Assembly: GCF_009498295.1 (NCBI RefSeq)
Contig: NZ_CP040813.1
Location: 1,867,001-1,931,000, forward strand
Reading direction: 5' to 3'
Origin: Oceanihabitans sp. IOP_32
GTDB taxonomy: Bacteria; Bacteroidota; Bacteroidia; Flavobacteriales; Flavobacteriaceae
DNA: 64,000 nucleotides
Both the position numbers and the translations under genes were made by a program. Of this stretch, positions 45,976 to 54,782 are shown in pieces. The notes under the pieces were generated by a model, which saw only the letters and a list, made by a program, of their open reading frames with translations, did no database searches and had not been told where the DNA came from. The number at the start of each line of letters is the position of its first letter. Within the stretch, counting starts at the first letter, position 1.

Positions 45976-47991
45976 ATGGCAACACTAGATTCAAAAGTAC
46001 CAGAAGGTCCAATTAAAGATAAATGGACAAACTATAAAAATCATATAGAATTAGTAAATCCCGCCAATAAACGTCATATCGATGTTATTGTGGTGGGTAC
46101 TGGTTTGGCGGGAGGATCGGCAGCTGCTACCTTAGCAGAATTAGGTTATAATGTTAAAGCGTTTGCTTATCAAGATTCTCCACGTAGAGCGCATTCTATT
46201 GCTGCTCAAGGGGGTATCAATGCGTCAAAAAATTATATGGGCGATGGTGATTCTGATTACCGCCTGTTTTACGATACCGTTAAAGGGGGCGACTACCGTT
46301 CCCGTGAAGCTAATGTGTACCGTTTAGCCGAGGTCTCTGGTAATATTATCGACCAGTGTGTGGCGCAAGGCGTGCCTTTTGCTCGTGATTATGGTGGCTT
46401 ACTTGATAATCGTTCGTTTGGAGGGGTACTCGTATCGCGTACGTTTTATGCTAAAGGGCAAACAGGACAGCAATTACTACTAGGGGCGTATTCAGCAATG
46501 AACCGTCAAATAGCGCGTGGTAAAATAGAAATGTTTAACCGTCACGAAATGCTAGATGTTGTAAAAATTGATGGTAAAGCTAGAGGAATTATAGCACGTA
46601 ATTTAATAACAGGAGAGCTGGAGCGTCATTCTGCTCATGCTGTGGTTATTGCCACTGGAGGTTACGGGAATGTGTATTTCTTGTCTACAAACGCTATGGG
46701 ATCTAACGTGACTGCAGCTTGGAAAGTACATAAAAGAGGAGCGTTTTTTGCCAATCCTTGCTTTACACAAATTCATCCCACATGTATTCCACGTTCTGGA
46801 GACTATCAGTCTAAATTAACCTTGATGTCTGAGTCCCTGCGTAACGATGGTAGAATATGGGTGCCTGCGAAATTAGAAGATGCTAAAGCCATTCAAGAAG
46901 GACGATTAAAACCAACACAAATTCCTGAAGAAGATAGAGATTATTATCTAGAGCGACGTTATCCTGCTTTCGGAAATTTAGTACCTCGTGATGTGGCATC
47001 TCGAGCAGCTAAAGAACGATGCGATGCGGGTTATGGCGTTAATGCAACTGGCGAAGCGGTGTATTTAGATTTCGCTTCGGCTATTGAGCGCTACGGAAAA
47101 GAACAAGCAAAATTAAAAGGCTTAAATAATCCTTCAAAAGAAGAGATTATAAAATTGGGCCAAGACATAATCAAAGCCAAATATGGGAATTTATTTCAGA
47201 TGTATGAAAAAATTGTGGCCGAAAACCCATATGAAACACCAATGATGATTTATCCAGCAACACATTACACCATGGGAGGGGTTTGGGTAGATTATAATTT
47301 AATGACAACCGTTCCTGGGTTATATTGTATTGGAGAAGCGAATTTCTCAGATCACGGCGCTAACCGTCTTGGGGCTTCCGCACTTATGCAAGGCTTGGCA
47401 GATGGCTACTTTGTTTTACCATACACTATTGGTGATTATTTAGCAGATGATATCCAAACAGGAAAAATACCAACAAATACACCAGAATTTGATGCGGTTG
47501 AAAATGAAGTAAAAGAAAGAATTGAATTCTTTGTTAATAATAAAGGCTCAAAATCTGTTGATTATTTCCATAAAAAACTTGGTAAAATAATGTGGGATAA
47601 GGTTGGTATGTCCCGTAATGAAAAAGGTTTGAAAGAGGCCATGGCTGAAATTAAAGCGCTGCGAGAAGAATTTTGGAAAGACGTTAATGTGCCTGGAAAT
47701 GCAAACGAAATGAATGCCGAATTAGAAAAAGCTGGACGTGTGGCAGACTTTTTAGAATTAGGAGAGTTATTTGCCAAAGATGCTCTAACAAGAAACGAAT
47801 CTTGTGGTGGCCACTTTAGAGAAGAATCGGTAGAATTAGAGGGTGAGCAAAAAGGAGAGGCAAAACGTAATGACGAAGAATACGCGTTTGTATCTGCATG
47901 GGAATATAAAGGCGAGCCGGCCGATGCGGTTTTACATAAAGAACACTTAGAATTTAACGATATTGAACTGAAACAACGTTCTTATAAATAG
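45976..47991 (+). CDS. sdhA: Succinate dehydrogenase flavoprotein subunit
   Basis: A 671-residue FAD-containing catalytic subunit that oxidises succinate to fumarate. The FAD-binding [18 protein letters not shown] (about residue 37), the FAD-linked His in [17 protein letters not shown] (about 76), the active-site HPTC-type segment ([18 protein letters not shown]) and [27 protein letters not shown] are all present. The long form of the FrdA/SdhA family used with a five-helix anchor fits Bacteroidota. It is followed by sdhB after 10 bp. Confidence 0.97.
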   Translation: MATLDSKVPEGPIKDKWTNYKNHIELVNPANKRHIDVIVVGTGLAGGSAAATLAELGYNVKAFAYQDSPRRAHSIAAQGGINASKNYMGDGDSDYRLFYDTVKGGDYRSREANVYRLAEVSGNIIDQCVAQGVPFARDYGGLLDNRSFGGVLVSRTFYAKGQTGQQLLLGAYSAMNRQIARGKIEMFNRHEMLDVVKIDGKARGIIARNLITGELERHSAHAVVIATGGYGNVYFLSTNAMGSNVTAAWKVHKRGAFFANPCFTQIHPTCIPRSGDYQSKLTLMSESLRNDGRIWVPAKLEDAKAIQEGRLKPTQIPEEDRDYYLERRYPAFGNLVPRDVASRAAKERCDAGYGVNATGEAVYLDFASAIERYGKEQAKLKGLNNPSKEEIIKLGQDIIKAKYGNLFQMYEKIVAENPYETPMMIYPATHYTMGGVWVDYNLMTTVPGLYCIGEANFSDHGANRLGASALMQGLADGYFVLPYTIGDYLADDIQTGKIPTNTPEFDAVENEVKERIEFFVNNKGSKSVDYFHKKLGKIMWDKVGMSRNEKGLKEAMAEIKALREEFWKDVNVPGNANEMNAELEKAGRVADFLELGELFAKDALTRNESCGGHFREESVELEGEQKGEAKRNDEEYAFVSAWEYKGEPADAVLHKEHLEFNDIELKQRSYK

Positions 47992-48001
47992 GATTGACAT
48001 T

Positions 48002-48742
48002 ATGAATTTAACGTTAAAAATTTGGAGACAGAAAGACGCCAGCTCAAAAGGTGCAATGGTCGAATATAAAGTTACTGATATATCGGAACACATGTCTTTT
48101 TTAGAAATGATGGATGTTTTAAACGAGCAATTAATAAACACTGGAGAAGCACCTGTGGCTTTCGATCATGACTGTCGTGAGGGCATTTGCGGTATGTGTT
48201 CGATGTATATTAACGGGCAAGCCCATGGTCCAGATCGCGGTGTAACGACTTGTCAGTTACATATGCGCTCATTTAAAGATGGAGATGTTATTACAATAGA
48301 ACCGTTTAGAGCAGCTGCTTTTCCTGTAATAAAGGATCTAGTTGTAGATAGAACGTCTTTTGATCGCATTCAACATGCTGGTGGTTACATATCTGTTAAT
48401 ACTTCTGGAAACACACAGGATGCTAATGCCATTCCAATTTCAAAACACGCTGCCGATGAAGCTATGGATGCAGCAGTTTGTATTGGCTGTGGAGCTTGTG
48501 TAGCAACATGTAAGAACTCTTCGGCTATGTTATTTGTTGGTGCAAAAGTATCGCAATACGCTTTATTGCCTCAAGGACAAGTAGAAGCTCCCGATCGTGT
48601 TAAAAACATGGTCGCCCAAATGGATTTAGAAGGTTTTGGAAATTGTACCAATACTGGAGCTTGTGAAATTGAATGCCCAAAAGGCATTTCTTTAGACACT
48701 ATTGCGCGTATGAATAGAGAACTGATGAAAGCTAATATTTAA
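48002..48742 (+). CDS. sdhB: Succinate dehydrogenase iron-sulfur subunit
   Basis: A 246-residue electron-transfer subunit. The [2Fe-2S] site is formed by Cys in [18 protein letters not shown] and TTCQLH (about residues 58-90). The [4Fe-4S] and [3Fe-4S] sites are formed by [17 protein letters not shown] (about 160) and [17 protein letters not shown] (about 218). The cysteine set is complete. It ends the sdhCAB operon and is followed by an intrinsic terminator. Confidence 0.97.
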   Translation: MNLTLKIWRQKDASSKGAMVEYKVTDISEHMSFLEMMDVLNEQLINTGEAPVAFDHDCREGICGMCSMYINGQAHGPDRGVTTCQLHMRSFKDGDVITIEPFRAAAFPVIKDLVVDRTSFDRIQHAGGYISVNTSGNTQDANAIPISKHAADEAMDAAVCIGCGACVATCKNSSAMLFVGAKVSQYALLPQGQVEAPDRVKNMVAQMDLEGFGNCTNTGACEIECPKGISLDTIARMNRELMKANI

Positions 48743-48781
48743 TACGTTCAGTTTTTATAGGAATTTTACAATATATTAATT

Positions 48782-48812
48782 AAAAAGTCCAAACTTTAGT
48801 TTGGGCTTTTTT
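48782..48812 (+). terminator. Intrinsic terminator of the sdh operon
   Basis: GTCCAAAC (48787-48794) pairs with GTTTGGGC (48799-48806; one G-U) across a 4-nt loop, with A-run before and six T after. Confidence 0.88.
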
Positions 48813-48875
48813 GCTTTATCTCACACTATCTATTTTAGGATTTCCTTTTTTTTAAAAGTCAACAATATAATCTTA

Positions 48876-49034
48876 TACCAATTTAACCATATAATGTCGT
48901 AATAAATAGCTTCTTTTTTGCTTACTTTTCATCAAAAATAATTACCGTAACGATGCTATGCTATTTATTTTTCATTTCAATTAATCAAAAAATAATTCAA
49001 TTTATTTACACGACATTACAAAGTTAAATTGGTA
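48876..49034 (+). repeat. MITE-like element, copy F (short form, 159 bp, divergent)
   Basis: Its ends TACCAATTTAA and TTAAATTGGTA are flanked by a perfect TTA duplication (48873-48875 and 49035-49037). The interior aligns loosely with the short form of copies C and D (the ACGATGCTATGC segment and the AAATAATTCAA segment near the right end) but is well diverged, so this is an old copy. It sits between the sdh terminator and the xth promoter region. Confidence 0.75.
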
Positions 49035-49106
49035 TTAAGCATCAATACGGTGTTTTTAATTCAGCAAACATTTAAATAGTCTAATCACTGTGTCTTTTTG
49101 TGTTTG

Positions 49107-49199
49107 TTAATACTAATACCAGAATTTTATAGTATTAATGTATTTAATTATTTTAGCAGACTTAAATCCATTTTACTAGTATTAATACTAATACTTTTG
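49107..49199 (+). promoter_or_regulatory. xth promoter with palindromic operator-like sites
   Basis: TACTTTTG (49192-49199) matches the -7 consensus, 69 bp before the xth start codon. Directly before it lies a 14-bp perfect palindrome, TAGTATTAATACTA (49177-49190). Two further copies of its 9-bp half sequence lie upstream in inverted order: TTAATACTA (49107-49115) and TAGTATTAA (49130-49138). No TTG is at -33, which would fit a promoter that needs an activator. The regulator is unknown. Confidence 0.5.
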
Positions 49200-49267
49200 C
49201 AATATGGAATTGTTAATTTATAATAAAAAAACAAATGCTTCTTATTAGAAGCGAGAAAAATAAAGGG

Positions 49268-50029
49268 ATGAAAATTATATCTTATAATGTAAATGGTATT
49301 CGTGCAGCTGTTAATAAAGGTTTTGTAGATTGGTTAAAAAGTGCTGGTCCAGATGTCGTGTGTTTACAAGAAATTAAGGCTAATAAGGAGCAGTTAGATT
49401 TAAGTTTGTTTGAAGCGGCAGGGTACAAATACCATTATTGGTTTAGTGCTCAAAAAAAAGGCTATAGTGGCGTCGCTATTTTAAGTAAAACGGAGCCCGA
49501 CCATGTTGAATGCGGTACAGGTATAGAATCTATGGATTTTGAAGGTAGAAATATTCGAGCCGATTTTAACGGTATTTCTGTAATGAGTTTATATTTACCA
49601 TCGGGCACCAACGATGCCAGATTAGATTATAAATTTGAATACATGGATAAGTTTCAGGATTATATAAATGAACTAAAAAAAGATTTCCCAAATTTAATTA
49701 TTTGTGGAGATTACAATATTTGTCATCAAGAAATTGATATCCATAATCCTAAAATGAAAGGGGTTTCAGGATTCTTGCCAGAAGAGCGTGAATGGCTCGG
49801 AAACTTTATAGATAGCGGATTTATAGATTCTTTTAGATTTTTAAATAAAGATGTACAACAATACAGTTGGTGGAGCTATCGCGCCAATTCTCGGGCTAAT
49901 AATAAAGGCTGGCGATTAGATTATGCTATGGTATCAAATCCATTACAAGAAAACATCAAAAGAGCCGTTATACTTTCGGAAGCTGTGCACAGCGACCACT
50001 GTCCAATTTTGTTAGAAATTGAAAATTAA
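49268..50029 (+). CDS. xth: Exodeoxyribonuclease III / AP endonuclease
   Basis: A 253-residue EEP-fold DNA repair nuclease that cuts at abasic sites in base excision repair. ATG 49268 (MKIISYNVNGIRAAVNKGF) is the canonical start; a TTG at 49235 would add eleven unlikely residues. The motifs CLQEIKANKEQLD (catalytic E), YNGVAI-like KGYSGVAILSK, SLYLPSG, ICGDYNICHQEIDIHNPK (D, N), YSWWSYRANSRANNKGWRLDYAMVS and SDHCPILLEI (D-H) are all intact. Its promoter region carries operator-like palindromes. Confidence 0.95.
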   Translation: MKIISYNVNGIRAAVNKGFVDWLKSAGPDVVCLQEIKANKEQLDLSLFEAAGYKYHYWFSAQKKGYSGVAILSKTEPDHVECGTGIESMDFEGRNIRADFNGISVMSLYLPSGTNDARLDYKFEYMDKFQDYINELKKDFPNLIICGDYNICHQEIDIHNPKMKGVSGFLPEEREWLGNFIDSGFIDSFRFLNKDVQQYSWWSYRANSRANNKGWRLDYAMVSNPLQENIKRAVILSEAVHSDHCPILLEIEN

Positions 50030-50069
50030 TAGAATTTATTTCGTTTAAAATTTTAAAAACTTGAGAGTT

Positions 50070-51029
50070 ATGATTAAAAAAATCGTTTTTGCTGTATTAA
50101 CCCTAACACTAGTTTCCTCTTGTGTATCACCTAAAATATATAAAGAATTAGAAAGTAAATATGCCAATCTAAAACAGGAAAATAGAACGCTTTCTGAGGA
50201 AAATGAAGCTCTTTTAAATGCGAAAAACAGTGCCGAAAATGAATTAAAGCAAGTTCAACTGGCTTACGACGAAGCTGTGGCAGAACGCGATAAATTACAA
50301 GCCGATTACAACGCAACAAAATCTAATTTAGATAATTTAAAGGCATCGTATAGTGCTTTAGAGAAAAACAGTTCGGCGGCTATTGCAGCAAATTCTCAGA
50401 AAAACAGGGAGTTATTAGCGCAGTTAGAGGCCAAAGGGCAAGCATTGTCTGCTGAAAATGCGCGCTTAGAAAAGCTAAAAAGAGAACTAGAAGATCGTTC
50501 TAATCGCGTAGCAGAGTTAGAAAGTCTAATCGCGGCAAAAGAAGCAGCCATGACGGCCTTAAAAAATGCCATTTCAAGAGCCCTAACCGATTTTGAAGGT
50601 AAAGGCCTAACGGTAGAACAACGCGACGGAAAAGTTTATGTGTCTATGGAAAATAAATTGTTATTTAGCTCAGGAAGTTGGGCCGTAGGTGCAGAGGGCC
50701 GAAGAGCTGTACAACAATTAGGTGCGGTTTTGGCAGACAATCCAGATATTGCAGTTTTAATTGAAGGTCATACCGATAATGCCCCTTATATGGGAAGTGG
50801 GAATTTAAGTGGTAATTGGGATTTATCAACCAAACGCGCTACTGCTATCGTTAAAATATTAAAAGAGAACAGCGCTATTAACCCAGAAAATTTAACAGCT
50901 GCTGGTCGTGGGGAATATGCACCCATCGCTACAAATGAAACGGCAGAGGGTAAAGCAAAAAACCGACGTATAGAAGTTGTTTTAACTCCAAAATTAGACG
51001 AGCTTTCTAATTTATTAAAAGAGTATTAA
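50070..51029 (+). CDS. OmpA-family peptidoglycan-binding lipoprotein with coiled coil
   Basis: A 319-residue lipoprotein: lipobox LTLVSSC with Cys about 17 (ATG 50070 start; an upstream TTG at 50061 is less likely). Residues about 25-165 form a long heptad coiled coil rich in Glu, Lys, Ala and Leu. Residues about 190-305 are an OmpA C-terminal domain with LLFSSGSWAVGAEGRRAV, IEGHTDNAPYMGSGNLSGNWDLSTKRA and AAGRGEYAPIATNETAEGKAKNRRIE, the meso-diaminopimelate-binding signature with D and R. It should tie the outer membrane to peptidoglycan. Confidence 0.93.
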   Translation: MIKKIVFAVLTLTLVSSCVSPKIYKELESKYANLKQENRTLSEENEALLNAKNSAENELKQVQLAYDEAVAERDKLQADYNATKSNLDNLKASYSALEKNSSAAIAANSQKNRELLAQLEAKGQALSAENARLEKLKRELEDRSNRVAELESLIAAKEAAMTALKNAISRALTDFEGKGLTVEQRDGKVYVSMENKLLFSSGSWAVGAEGRRAVQQLGAVLADNPDIAVLIEGHTDNAPYMGSGNLSGNWDLSTKRATAIVKILKENSAINPENLTAAGRGEYAPIATNETAEGKAKNRRIEVVLTPKLDELSNLLKEY

Positions 51030-51180
51030 TATCGTGGTATTTTTAATACTATGTAAAGCGTTTCTAACCAAGATGCTATTGTTTTATTAAAAAACCGCAA
51101 CAATTTGGAAGACGAACCTTTTGAGGCTATTTGGTAATCCATCTGCTTTAGGAGCTCGTCTTTAAAATTATAGTGCTATA
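51030..51180 (+). other. Gene-free stretch after the OmpA gene
   Basis: This is the first part of a 631-bp gene-free stretch (51030-51660). I see no gene in it. Its distance from the OmpA stop to the strong hairpin at 51181 means the transcript has a 150-nt 3' tail or that a small RNA ends at that terminator; neither can be decided by eye. The part 51221-51450 holds an imperfect hairpin (GACCT ... AGGTC near 51307-51330) and nothing else. MITE copy C follows. Confidence 0.4.
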
Positions 51181-51220
51181 AAAAACCTTTAAAAGCTAAT
51201 CATTCTTTTAAAGGTTTTTT
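51181..51220. terminator. Strong bidirectional terminator downstream of the OmpA gene
   Basis: A perfect 15-bp inverted repeat, AAAAACCTTTAAAAG (51181-51195) and CTTTTAAAGGTTTTT (51205-51219), with a 9-nt loop, an A-run on one side and a T-run on the other. Confidence 0.88.
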
Positions 51221-51450
51221 ATATTTACAAAAGGTTTGTAAGCCTGAGCGTCCTATAATTAAAATTGTTTATCCGTTTTTTGCCACAAAATTAAAAAATC
51301 TGCATGACCTACCTGCTTGCAGTCAGGTCTCTGTAATCTATGGGAAATAAATAGCAGCTCAACAGTGAACTGTCTCGCTGATTTCGCTGAATAAAAATAA
51401 TTATTTGTTTCGATAATGAAATAAAAGTGTCAATGCATCGTAACAAATTA

Positions 51451-51610
51451 TACCAATTTAGTTTTGAAATGTCGTATTATTAATTTGAATTATTTTTTGT
51501 TCAGATGAGATAGAAAATCAAAGCATAGCCTGAGTTATGGTTTTATTTTATACCGAAATATGAGCGAAAAAGAAACAAATTATATGCGGCATGACATGGC
51601 TAATTTGGTA
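51451..51610 (-). repeat. MITE-like element, copy C (short form, 160 bp, inverted)
   Basis: It is the reverse complement of the family orientation used for copies A and B. It starts TACCAATTTAG, ends CTAATTTGGTA, and lacks both hairpin modules, joining the flanking core segments cleanly. The flanks are TTA on the left and TTG on the right, so the target duplication is one base from perfect. It lies 50 bp upstream of the aldo/keto reductase start and could influence that gene's expression. Confidence 0.82.
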
Positions 51611-51660
51611 TTGTGGGATTATGACAGCTTACTGATAAGTACAAATTAAAAAACACTAAA

Positions 51661-52698
51661 ATGAAATACACAACACTACCAAACACCAATATAAAAATTA
51701 GCAAAATATGCCTAGGTACCATGACTTGGGGAAACCAGAACACACAAGACGAGGGTTTTGCTCAAATGGACTATGCCTTAGATCGAGGTATAAACTTTTT
51801 TGATGCTGCCGAGTTGTATCCTGTACCTGCAACTCCAGAAAGATATGGGCATACCGAAACCATAATTGGCAATTGGTTTGCAAAAACGGGCAACCGCGAT
51901 AAGGTGATTTTAGCTACAAAAATTGCTGGTAATGGGGATTACACAGCGCATATTCGTACCAATGGCTTTGCACCAGAAGCCCTTAAAGATGCTGTAAACC
52001 ATAGTTTAAGGCGATTACAAACCGATTATATTGATTTGTATCAATTGCATTGGCCAGAGCGTGATACCAATTATTTTGGCGTAAGAGATTACCAACACCA
52101 GTCTGATGAGGCATGGCAAGATAATTTTAATGAAGTGCTGCACACGCTAGAAGAATTAATTAAAGCTGGAAAAATTGGTCATATCGGGATTTCAAACGAG
52201 AAAGCTTGGGGAACCATGCGTTTTTTAGAAGAATCTAAATTTAATAATTTACCAAGAATGGCAACCATTCAAAATCCATATTCCTTATTAAATAGAACCT
52301 TTGAAGGGGATTTAGCCGAAATCTCTTTCCGAGAAAACATAGGTTTATTGGCTTATTCGCCTATGGCATTTGGCGTATTATCGGGTAAATACATAAAGCA
52401 AACGGCGGCAGATAATGCGCGCTTAAAACTGTTTCCAAGGTTTTCGCGTTATTCTAATACGCAAGCCACCGAGGCGACTAAACGTTATTTAGAAATTGCA
52501 GAAGCACATAATTTGTCTTTAGCACAAATGAGTTTGGCTTTTGTAACCCAACAACCCTTTGTAACTAGTAATATTATTGGAGCAACTAATTTAGAACAAC
52601 TCAAAGAAAATATTGATAGTATCGAGTTGGTTTTAGGTGAAGATCTATTAACTGAAATAAATGAGGTGCATGCGGTAATACCCAATCCAGCGCCTTAA
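51661..52698 (+). CDS. Aldo/keto reductase (Tas-like)
   Basis: A 345-residue NADP(H)-dependent oxidoreductase with the (beta/alpha)8 fold. The catalytic tetrad is visible: D in NFFDAAELYP with Y following, K in KVILATKIAGNG, and H in YIDLYQLHWPERDTNYFG. The extended loop with RDYQHQSDEAWQDNFNEVLHTLEELIKAGKIGHIGISNE and the C-terminal ATNLEQLKENIDSIELVL fit the Tas/YajO branch. The physiological substrate is unknown. It stands alone, with MITE copy C just upstream. Confidence 0.92.
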   Translation: MKYTTLPNTNIKISKICLGTMTWGNQNTQDEGFAQMDYALDRGINFFDAAELYPVPATPERYGHTETIIGNWFAKTGNRDKVILATKIAGNGDYTAHIRTNGFAPEALKDAVNHSLRRLQTDYIDLYQLHWPERDTNYFGVRDYQHQSDEAWQDNFNEVLHTLEELIKAGKIGHIGISNEKAWGTMRFLEESKFNNLPRMATIQNPYSLLNRTFEGDLAEISFRENIGLLAYSPMAFGVLSGKYIKQTAADNARLKLFPRFSRYSNTQATEATKRYLEIAEAHNLSLAQMSLAFVTQQPFVTSNIIGATNLEQLKENIDSIELVLGEDLLTEINEVHAVIPNPAP

Positions 52699-52762
52699 CT
52701 TTTGCGAAAACAAAAGTTTTATAACACGAAAATTTGTGTCATAGCTCTTATAATGCAAACAA

Positions 52763-52795
52763 AAAAAGACCAAAACGATTGCTTTGGTCTTTTTA
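52763..52795. terminator. Terminator between the aldo/keto reductase and the barrel remnant
   Basis: GACCAAA (52768-52774) pairs with TTTGGTC (52783-52789), extended by A-T pairs, with an 8-nt loop, A-run before and T-run after. It serves the plus-strand reductase and, on the other strand, would have ended the degraded outer-membrane protein gene. Confidence 0.85.
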
Positions 52796-52816
52796 TATTA
52801 TGTATGTGTTTGTTGC

Positions 52817-53024
52817 TTAGAAAAAGTAACCTACAGAAACTTGATTTAATATTAGAACCTTCAATATCGTTAATATCGCTTAGCCCTAAGTTATATCGTG
52901 CATCAAAGTTTAAACCAGACTCGAATTTATAACCTAATCCAAAATTAAGACCAAAATGGATACCAGGAGTTACATTTTTAAGATCTATGGATTCAGAGCT
53001 AGTTAATGTTGTAATTCCTAACAC
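52817..53024 (-). pseudogene. C-terminal remnant of an outer-membrane beta-barrel (PorT/porin-family) gene
   Basis: On the minus strand the frame reads GIHFGLNFGLGYKFESGLNFDARYNLGLSDINDIEGSNI, the usual penultimate strands of flavobacterial 8-strand barrel proteins. The expected last strand, NQVSVGYFF then stop (TAA at 52819-52817), is present but in another frame; removing one A after GSNI joins the two. Upstream in the first frame is a stop (TGA) and no signal peptide or N-terminal part. So the gene has lost its 5' part and carries a frameshift. Its own terminator remains at 52763-52795. Confidence 0.7.
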
Positions 53025-53098
53025 TCGTTTTATAGTTCAATCCTGTTTATAAAGCAATGTTCTCGGTAGCTTATTAACCTCCCGACCTATGGAGTAGT

Positions 53099-53890
53099 TT
53101 AATCTATAGATTCTTTCTTAGAAAAAACAACATTGTCGATCCATAAATGTGTGTCTTCATTGAATCCAGAATTAGACCAGCCTAATAAATATCCAAAACG
53201 GTAGCCATGTTTTTCATTCGCCGCATAATTATCCAGCAAGCCCTCATTATTCATTAATAATTTGTTGTTTTTCCAAAGCTTTAAAGTTCCTTTTTTGTTT
53301 GCTGTAGCGGCTTGAGCATATACTTTAATTCTCATCCATTTTCCTAAATCGGATGCATTGATAAAATCTTCAATTTTCTCACCCTTCGGACCTACACCTT
53401 GACCGGGTTTTGCCCAATCGGCAATGGCAACAGACATGCCTTTACCATTTTGCCAAGCAGAAACACCTACTTTTTCTGCATTACCATACTTAGTATGCCA
53501 TAAACGAAGCATTTTGTTATTGTCGGAACTCGTGGCATCTCTATGATGATAATTAGAGGGGATAAACAAATCGTAGCTTAGCCAAAGTTCAGAATATACG
53601 GTACCTAAATCAAAACGTAATTCGGCAAAAGCATCTTCACTTAAATCGTGACTTCCAATATATGTAAAATTGGCAGCAGGGTTTCCGTCTTTTTCTACTA
53701 CGCTTACCCTTACTTTACTTCCCCATTTGGCATTGCCTTGAGTAAAGGAAAAATCGCCACTACTAAAATCGTCGGCAAAAATAATACCGATATCTTCTTG
53801 TTCTGCTACCTCATTGTTTGGTGGTTCTGTGCTATCACAACTAGAAAGTAAGGCAGCGGCGACACATAGCGTTATTAGATGTTTTTTCAT
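53099..53890 (-). CDS. Jelly-roll-like lipoprotein 1 of a four-gene operon
   Basis: A 263-residue lipoprotein with lipobox ALLSSC (Cys about 18). The mature part starts with FADDFSSGDF and ends with THLWIDNVVFSKK, which are the edge strands of a concanavalin-like (LamG/polysaccharide-lyase type) beta sandwich. It contains ELWLSYDLFIPSNYHH, where the other three paralogues have similar W-x-x-Y/W-V-P segments. Enzyme or glycan-binding activity is possible; no catalytic residue is certain. Its start overlaps the stop of the preceding gene by 4 bp, so they are translationally coupled. Confidence 0.75.
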   Translation of the reverse strand: MKKHLITLCVAAALLSSCDSTEPPNNEVAEQEDIGIIFADDFSSGDFSFTQGNAKWGSKVRVSVVEKDGNPAANFTYIGSHDLSEDAFAELRFDLGTVYSELWLSYDLFIPSNYHHRDATSSDNNKMLRLWHTKYGNAEKVGVSAWQNGKGMSVAIADWAKPGQGVGPKGEKIEDFINASDLGKWMRIKVYAQAATANKKGTLKLWKNNKLLMNNEGLLDNYAANEKHGYRFGYLLGWSNSGFNEDTHLWIDNVVFSKKESID

Positions 53891-54771
53891 TTTAACAAAC
53901 TATTTGTTGAAACCGTAAATTGATCCATAAGCCAGTCTGTATGTTCTTCATAGGGTGGGTTGATCCAACCCATAATATAGCCTTTAGCCCAGCCATTTGG
54001 GCCCGTTGATGGGAAGGGCATATTGATATCTTTTAATTGATGAATTAGTGTAAATTCCGCTTCGCTTTCCCATCGTCTGTAAGTTTCAATTAGTGCGTCG
54101 TTGGTATTTTTACCTGTAGAAGCTTTGGCGCGCAGCACGATTTGCATCCAGCGGCCTTGGTCTTCTGGATAGCTAATCCAAGGTTGTGATTGCATATGTC
54201 CTCCAGTACCTCCAGCACCACCTTCTTTGTAAACTATAGTAAGTGTGCTACCATTTTGGCCATCATTCCAGGGATTCCAAATAACCGTAGGGCCTGTCCC
54301 TTTTGTAGAATAACCGTCCATCCAAAGTGCGAATAGTTTTTGGTTGGTGGGATTGCTGGCACCGTGTTTAAAATTAGTAGGCACTCTAAGCCAATATTTA
54401 AACCATATTTCGGGATAGGCACCGCCTAGGCTAAAGCGCTGCTCGGCCCATTCTTTTCCTGCAGGGTAGTGAAATCTTAAGCTATGGGCGCCGTCTTTGG
54501 GGGTCCAATCTCTGCCATCGGGTTTAGGATTGTTAATTTCTCCATTGTTCCAGACTGCAGCCTCGTTGGTTACAATTGAGGTTCTGTTATTATTAGCCCA
54601 CTTGAATCCATCGGCGTTTGTGGTTAACATATTGGCTGATTCGAAAGAATCGTAAAATAGGACATTTTCGGGTTCAGGATTTTGTTCTAGATTTTCTGTT
54701 GCGTTATCACTGTTGCAACTCATAAATAGTAAGCTAGAGATCCCTGTAAATAGTATTATACTTTTTTTCAT
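53887..54771 (-). CDS. Jelly-roll-like lipoprotein 2 of a four-gene operon
   Basis: A 294-residue lipoprotein (lipobox SLLFMSC, Cys about 19). FYDSFESANM opens the domain and DWLMDQFTVSTN closes it. PEIWFKYWLRVPTNFKHG matches the equivalent central strand of its neighbours. A Gly-rich loop (KEGGAGGTGGHMQSQPW) and several exposed Trp residues would suit carbohydrate contact. It is similar in plan to, but clearly diverged from, the other three. It overlaps gene 1 by 4 bp and follows the frameshifted gene 3 by 11 bp. Function inferred from fold only. Confidence 0.75.
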   Translation of the reverse strand: MKKSIILFTGISSLLFMSCNSDNATENLEQNPEPENVLFYDSFESANMLTTNADGFKWANNNRTSIVTNEAAVWNNGEINNPKPDGRDWTPKDGAHSLRFHYPAGKEWAEQRFSLGGAYPEIWFKYWLRVPTNFKHGASNPTNQKLFALWMDGYSTKGTGPTVIWNPWNDGQNGSTLTIVYKEGGAGGTGGHMQSQPWISYPEDQGRWMQIVLRAKASTGKNTNDALIETYRRWESEAEFTLIHQLKDINMPFPSTGPNGWAKGYIMGWINPPYEEHTDWLMDQFTVSTNSLLK

Positions 54772-54782
54772 TGTTATGTAGT

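Noticed and set aside
51030-51180. Small RNA between the OmpA gene and the terminator
   Set aside because: No promoter with both boxes was found and the sequence is equally explained as a 3' untranslated tail; not enough to call a gene.
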